Made by a program: the position numbers and the translations under genes
Shown here: piece by piece, positions 60,239 through 64,000 of the stretch
Position numbering within the stretch: the stretch's first letter is position 1
How the letters are laid out: the number at the start of each line of letters is the position of its first letter
The notes under the pieces: generated by a model
What the model was told of the DNA's origin: nothing
Databases searched by the model: none
What the model saw: the letters and a program-made list of their open reading frames with translations, nothing else
Assembly (NCBI GenBank): GCA_963766175.1
Contig: CAVXZE010000006.1
Span: 72,727-136,726 of the forward strand
Direction: 5' to 3'
Source of the DNA: CAVXZE01 sp963766175
Lineage (GTDB): Bacteria; Myxococcota_A; UBA9160; UBA6930
DNA: 64,000 nt

Positions 60239-61625
60239 ATGCCCATCAAGCCGAACCAGAAGACCCAGATGCCGATGCTCGATCCGGTGGAGCGGCGCCG
60301 GCTCTTCCACGAGGTGAACCGGGGCTACGACGCTCCCCGCGCCCGGTTCGAGGCGCAGCGTTGCCTCGAGTGCCAGGAGCCGGCCTGTGAGAAGGGCTGC
60401 CCGGTCCTGGTGCCGATCCGGAAGATGTCGCGGCTGGTCGCCGAAGGGCAGTTCGAGGAGGCGCTTCGCGCCCTCAAAGAGGTCAACAGCCTTCCGGCGG
60501 TGTGCGGCCGGGTCTGTCCCCAGGAGACCCAGTGCGAGGAGAAGTGCCACCTGGGCAAGAGGTTCGGCCCGGTGGGGATCGGCTTCCTGGAGCGCTTTCT
60601 CGCCGACTGGGAGATCGAGAACGGCAGAATCCACGAGGAGCTTCCCGAGCGCCGTCCCGAGAAGGTGGCGATCGTGGGCTCCGGGCCGGCGGGGCTCACC
60701 TGTGCCGGCGATCTGGCGCGGCTCGGCTATGGGGTGACGGTGTTCGAAGCGCTCCACGAGTCGGGCGGGGTGCTGCGCTACGGGATCCCGGAGTTCCGGC
60801 TTCCCAACAGTGTGCTGGACTTCGAGATCGAGGGGCTCAAGCGGCTCGGTGTGGAGATCGTCCTGAACGTCGTGGTCGGCAGGACGGTCACGCTGGACGA
60901 GCTCCTCGAGGAGTACGCGGCGGTCTTCCTGGGGACGGGCGCGGGGCTTCCCTCCTTCCTGAAGATTCCCGGCGAGAACCTGACGGGCGTCTACTCCTCG
61001 AACGAGTTCCTGACCCGGGTCAACCTGATGCAGGGCTACCGCTTCCCGGAGTACGACACGCCGGTGCGCGCCGGGCGCCGGACGGTGGTGGTCGGCGCCG
61101 GCAACGTCGCCATGGATTCGGTGCGCAGCGCACTTCGCCTCGGGGCCGAGGACGCGATCATCGTCTATCGCCGCACCATCAAGGAGATGACGGCCCGCAT
61201 CGAGGAGTACCATCACGCCATCGAGGAGGGAGTGGAGTTCAACTGGCTGACCACACCCATCCGGGTCTTCGGCGACGAGAGGGGCTGGGTAAAGGCCATC
61301 GAGCTGGAGAAGATGAAGCTCGGCGAGCCGGATGCGTCGGGGCGGGCGCGGCCGGTTCCCACCGGAGAGACCTTCACCATGGAGTGCGACGCCTTCGTGG
61401 TGGCGATCGGGACCAGCCCCAATCCGCTGATCGCCGCCTACACGCCCGAGCTCGAAGACGGAGCCGTGGGGCGGCCTGATCGTGGACGAAGAGACCGGCG
61501 AGACCTCCAAGGACAGGGTCTACGCGGCGGGAGACATCGTGACGGGCTCCGCCACGGTGATCGAGGCGGCGGGCGGCGGAAAACAGGTCGCGGCCGCCAT
61601 ACACAAGCGGATTTCGGGGGAGTGA
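60239..61625 (+). CDS. GltD/NfnB-like NAD(P)H-FAD iron-sulfur flavoprotein (one +1 insertion near the 3' end)
   Basis: An FAD- and NAD(P)-binding protein of the glutamate synthase small subunit type. N-terminal Cys clusters for 4Fe-4S centres are RCLECQEPACEKGCPV and CGRVCPQETQCEEKC. The FAD motif is VAIVGSGPAGLTCAGDLARL and the NAD(P) motif VVVGAGNVAMDSVRSALRLG. Near 61464 an extra base breaks the frame. Without it the protein reads GAWGGLIVDEETGETSKDRV, then VYAAGDIVTGSATVIEAAGG and stops at 61625 (461 residues, normal). It sits between the 2-oxoacid enzyme and NuoE/NuoF-like genes, not with GltB, so it likely links ferredoxin to NAD(P). Confidence 0.85.
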
Positions 61626-61627
61626 CG

Positions 61628-62086
61628 ATGGACGCAGCCCTGCAGGCGGTCAAGGAGATCAGCTCGAGAGGCGGCAAGGATCGCTCGGCGCTGATTTCGA
61701 TCCTCCAGGACGTGCACTCCGAGTTCAACTACTTGCCGGAGGGGAGCCTGGAGATCATCTCGCGCGAGCTGGGAATGCCTCTCTCCTCCGTGTACGGGGT
61801 CGCGACGTTCTTCAAGTCCTTCTCCTTCAAGCCACGGGGAAAGCATATTGCCTCCGTGTGCCTCGGGACGGCCTGCCACGTGCGCGGCGGGGCGCCGGTG
61901 GCCGCGGAGTTCGAGCGGAAGCTGGGCATCAAGACCGGCGAGACCACCGCAAACGGTCAGTTCAGCCTCGAAACCGTCAACTGCCTCGGATGCTGCGCGA
62001 TCGGTCCGGTGGTCGTGGTCGACGGCAAGTATCACGGACAGGTTGGCGTGCGCCACGTCGGAGAGCTCATTGCCGAGCACAGGTGA
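61628..62086 (+). CDS. nuoE: NuoE-like 2Fe-2S subunit (24 kDa, thioredoxin-like)
   Basis: A 152-residue subunit of the NuoE/HoxE/HydC type. N-terminal helices contain LISILQDVHSEFNYLPEGSL and VYGVATFFKSFSFKPRGKH. The 2Fe-2S cysteines are in CLGTACHVRG (CxxxxC) and NCLGCCAIGP. It passes electrons to the flavin subunit encoded next. The ATG is 2 bases after the corrected GltD-like stop. Because no other complex I genes are here, it belongs to a soluble NAD-linked complex rather than to NADH:quinone oxidoreductase. Confidence 0.92.
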   Translation: MDAALQAVKEISSRGGKDRSALISILQDVHSEFNYLPEGSLEIISRELGMPLSSVYGVATFFKSFSFKPRGKHIASVCLGTACHVRGGAPVAAEFERKLGIKTGETTANGQFSLETVNCLGCCAIGPVVVVDGKYHGQVGVRHVGELIAEHR

Positions 62087-62093
62087 ACTACAG

Positions 62094-63992
62094 GTGAGTG
62101 AGGAAGCCGGTAGCAAGCGAATCCCCAGCGTGTCCGACTTCGAGCGGCTGCGCAGTGAGGTTCGCGCCAAGCACGACTCCACCAAGACGTGGATCAGCGT
62201 CTGTGGCGGCACCAGCTGCTCGGCGTCGGAGGCGCGCCCGGTCAGGGAAGCCCTGCAGGCGGCGATCGCCAAGAATCGCCTGAAGAAGAAGGTCGGTCTC
62301 AAGCTGACCGGCTGCCACGGGTTCTGCGAGCACGGCCCCCTGGTCGTCGTTTCTCCCGCCGGGATCTGTTACGAGAGAGTGAAGCCGGAAGACGCAGCGG
62401 AGATCGTCGAAGAGACTGTCGTCAAGCACGAGGTGATCGATCGGCTTCTCTACGTGGATCCCAACACCCAGGAGAAGGTTCCCCTCGAGAAGGACATCCC
62501 CTTCTACAGCCGCCAGACCCGTGTCCTGCTGGCCGGCAACATGCTGGTCGATTCCACGACGATCGGGGACTACATCGCGATCGGCGGGTACGAAGCGCTG
62601 GCCAAGGTGCTCAGCGAGATGACGCCCGAAGACGTGATCTCGGAGGTCGGGAAGTCCGGACTGCGGGGCAGGGGCGGTGCGGGTTTCTCGACTGCGACCA
62701 AGTGGGAGGCCTGCCGCCAGACGCCGGGCAGCCCCAAGTACCTGATCTGCAATGCCGACGAAGGCGACCCGGGCGCCTACATGGACCGCAGCGTGCTGGA
62801 GGGGAATCCTCACAGCGTACTCGAGGGCCTGCTCATCGGCGCCTACGCGATCGGCGCCCAGCGGGGCTACGTGTACGTCCGCGCCGAGTATCCGCTGGCA
62901 ATCGAGCACCTGGGAATCGCCATCGAGCAGGCCAGGGAGCACGGTCTGCTCGGCGTCGACATCCTGGGGACCGGTTTCGACTTCGATGTCAGCATCAGCC
63001 GCGGGGCCGGCGCCTTCGTGTGCGGAGAGGAAACCGCACTGATGGCGTCCATCGAGGGGCGGCGCGGCATGCCGCGCCTGCGTCCGCCGCACCCGACGGA
63101 GAGCGGCCTTTGGGGGAATCCGACCACCATCAACAACGTGGAGACCTGGGCCAGCGTACCGATCATCGTCCGCAAGGGAGGTGACGAGTACGCCAGGATC
63201 GGCACCAAGAGGGGCAAGGGCACCAAGATCTTCTCGCTGGTCGGCAAGATCAACAACACCGGTCTGGTCGAGGTCCCGATGGGAATCACGCTTCGGGAGA
63301 TCATCGAGGACATCGGCGGCGGGATTCCCGATGGCAAGCGGTTCAAGGCGGTCCAGACCGGAGGGCCCTCCGGAGGGTGCATTCCGGAGGAGCACCTCGA
63401 CCTGCCGGTCGATTACGAGAGCTTGAGCGAGGTCGGCTCGATCATGGGCTCCGGCGGCATGATCGTGATGGACGAGACTACCTGCATGGTGGACGTGGCC
63501 CACTACTTCCTGAGCTTCACCCAGGAGGAATCCTGCGGGAAGTGTACACCGTGCAGGGTCGGGACGCGCCAGATGGTGAACATTCTGGAGAGGATCAAGC
63601 GGGGCGACGGCACTCCAGAGGACTTGAAGCAGCTCGAGGAGCTGGCGCAGACGGTCAAGCTCACTTCGCTCTGCGGACTGGGACAGACCGCGCCCAACCC
63701 GGTGCTGACCACGCTGCGCTACTTCCACGACGAGTACGAGGCCCACGTGAACGAGGGCCGCTGTCCCGCGCTCGCCTGCCCGGATCTGATCTACTTCGAG
63801 ATCAACGACGACTGCGTCGGCTGTGGGCTGTGCGTGAAGGAATGTGCGACCGATGCCATCACCGGCGAGCGCAAGAAATTGCATCGGATCGACCAGGTGA
63901 AGTGCATGCGCTGCGGAACCTGCGTGATGGTCTGTCCGCCAAAGATAGCCGCGGTGGAGAAGCACTCTCCGGTCAGGGCGGTGGCGTCATGA
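62094..63992 (+). CDS. nuoF: NuoF-like NADH-binding flavoprotein with N-terminal 2Fe-2S and C-terminal 2x4Fe-4S domains (HydB/HoxF/BamH type)
   Basis: A 632-residue protein from GTG 62094 (AGGTGA 7 bases upstream). The N-terminal part is a thioredoxin-like 2Fe-2S domain (SVCGGTSCSASEA, then LTGCHGFCEHGP). The core is NuoF: GKSGLRGRGGAGFSTATKWE, NADEGDPGAYMDRS, GAGAFVCGEETALMASIEGR and 4Fe-4S site ESCGKCTPCRVGT. The C-terminus has a ferredoxin domain (CVGCGLCVKECATDA, CMRCGTCVMVCPPKIA). This layout is that of soluble bifurcating hydrogenase or benzoyl-CoA-reductase-linked proteins, not respiratory complex I. Its stop overlaps the next ATG (63989). Confidence 0.92.
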   Translation: MSEEAGSKRIPSVSDFERLRSEVRAKHDSTKTWISVCGGTSCSASEARPVREALQAAIAKNRLKKKVGLKLTGCHGFCEHGPLVVVSPAGICYERVKPEDAAEIVEETVVKHEVIDRLLYVDPNTQEKVPLEKDIPFYSRQTRVLLAGNMLVDSTTIGDYIAIGGYEALAKVLSEMTPEDVISEVGKSGLRGRGGAGFSTATKWEACRQTPGSPKYLICNADEGDPGAYMDRSVLEGNPHSVLEGLLIGAYAIGAQRGYVYVRAEYPLAIEHLGIAIEQAREHGLLGVDILGTGFDFDVSISRGAGAFVCGEETALMASIEGRRGMPRLRPPHPTESGLWGNPTTINNVETWASVPIIVRKGGDEYARIGTKRGKGTKIFSLVGKINNTGLVEVPMGITLREIIEDIGGGIPDGKRFKAVQTGGPSGGCIPEEHLDLPVDYESLSEVGSIMGSGGMIVMDETTCMVDVAHYFLSFTQEESCGKCTPCRVGTRQMVNILERIKRGDGTPEDLKQLEELAQTVKLTSLCGLGQTAPNPVLTTLRYFHDEYEAHVNEGRCPALACPDLIYFEINDDCVGCGLCVKECATDAITGERKKLHRIDQVKCMRCGTCVMVCPPKIAAVEKHSPVRAVAS

Positions 63993-64000
63993 TCGAGCTC
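63989..64000 (+). CDS. Partial CDS at the right edge (start only)
   Basis: ATG ATC GAG CTC begins at 63989, overlapping the NuoF-like stop by four bases (ATGA). Only four residues (MIEL) are in the window. In comparable operons the next gene is a NuoG/formate dehydrogenase-like iron-sulfur subunit, but nothing here tests that. Confidence 0.5.

Noticed and set aside
58996..60249. Long minus-strand open frame opposite the alpha-beta 2-oxoacid oxidoreductase
   Set aside because: Composition is typical of an antisense shadow (His/Val/Asp-rich) and the plus strand has unmistakable ThDP and alpha-subunit motifs.
60239..61625. Glutamate synthase small subunit with a role in glutamate synthesis
   Set aside because: No GltB large subunit is adjacent; the neighbours are 2-oxoacid oxidoreductase and NuoEF-like genes, so an electron-transfer role fits better.
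61628..63992. Start of a respiratory complex I (nuo) operon
   Set aside because: The NuoF-like protein has extra N- and C-terminal iron-sulfur domains, and the upstream genes are a 2-oxoacid oxidoreductase and a GltD-like protein, not nuoA-D.
1..64000. tRNA or rRNA genes, CRISPR arrays, insertion sequences, integrases or prophage
   Set aside because: Reading the window by eye showed no cloverleaf-like T-loop sequence, regular short repeats with spacers, transposase motifs or terminal inverted repeats; a tRNAscan or ISfinder search was not possible here.

Overview
This is a gene-dense, high-GC (roughly two-thirds G+C) bacterial chromosome segment with a Gram-negative cell plan: two RND efflux systems, several outer-membrane or periplasmic lipoproteins with OmpA domains, AsmA, and LolCDE/MacB-type ABC transporters. 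A glyoxylate-like set of CoA enzymes, an FHA-GAF adenylate cyclase, multiheme cytochrome c, a luciferase-like (possibly F420-dependent) oxidoreductase, ECF sigma/anti-sigma pairs and Cys-rich secreted proteins suggest a deltaproteobacteria-like lineage (Myxococcota, Desulfobacterota or Binatota), probably from a metagenome. That placement is inference; no rRNA or marker gene is in the window. Many adjacent genes overlap by ATGA, GTGA or TTGA, and GTG/TTG starts are common. I saw no tRNA, rRNA, CRISPR array, insertion sequence or phage.

Layout. 0-5.4 kb: edge gene, an SDR and a leftward RND pump with its adaptor. 5.5-12.6 kb: a sodium/alanine symporter, then a tightly coupled operon tetR - adaptor - RND pump - enoyl-CoA hydratase behind a strong promoter. 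12.6-15.3 kb: DsbA-like protein, an ECF sigma / anti-sigma / Spy(CnrX)-like operon, and a thiamine-binding protein. 15.5-18.1 kb: amidohydrolase, thioredoxin-like protein, small membrane protein. 18.4-20.6 kb: a large secreted beta-solenoid protein, followed by an 857-base non-coding stretch. 21.4-25.4 kb: adenylate cyclase diverging from a thiolase-like / DUF35 pair. 25.4-27.7 kb: ECF sigma factor with an anti-sigma/bactofilin-like membrane fusion. 27.9-33.6 kb: MFS transporter, SDR, and a taurine-dissimilation pair (taurine:pyruvate-type aminotransferase and sulfoacetaldehyde acetyltransferase Xsc), then a lipoprotein. 33.7-38.3 kb: two DUF4398 lipoproteins (one with OmpA) and an ABC transporter with two FtsX-type permeases. 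38.5-43.4 kb: GFA-family enzyme, LLM oxidoreductase, AI-2E permease and three exported proteins. 43.6-50.6 kb: an ABC transporter that pairs a MacB-type permease with a zinc-type binding lipoprotein, then OmpA, EF-hand and glycine-zipper envelope proteins and an octaheme cytochrome lipoprotein. 50.8-56.5 kb: acidic decapeptide-repeat protein, a second AI-2E permease, AsmA, and an FAD amine/amino-acid oxidase-like enzyme. 56.8-64.0 kb: fused gamma-delta and fused alpha-beta subunits of a 2-oxoacid:ferredoxin oxidoreductase, a GltD-like flavoprotein, NuoE-like and NuoF-like subunits, and the start of a further gene at the right edge.

How the genes work together. The most coherent modules are (i) taurine to sulfoacetaldehyde to acetyl phosphate plus sulfite; (ii) a 2-oxoacid oxidoreductase wired to flavin/NAD subunits, which could pass electrons between ferredoxin and NAD(P); (iii) a CnrYXH-like envelope or metal stress switch; (iv) CoA-ester metabolism by the thiolase-like/DUF35 pair, enoyl-CoA hydratase and SDRs.

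A caution on sequence quality: four genes between 48.5 and 61.5 kb (octaheme cytochrome, AI-2E permease, AsmA, GltD-like) are each broken by one to three single-base insertions, eight in total. Removing them restores full-length reading frames every time, so they look like assembly or sequencing errors more than real decay.
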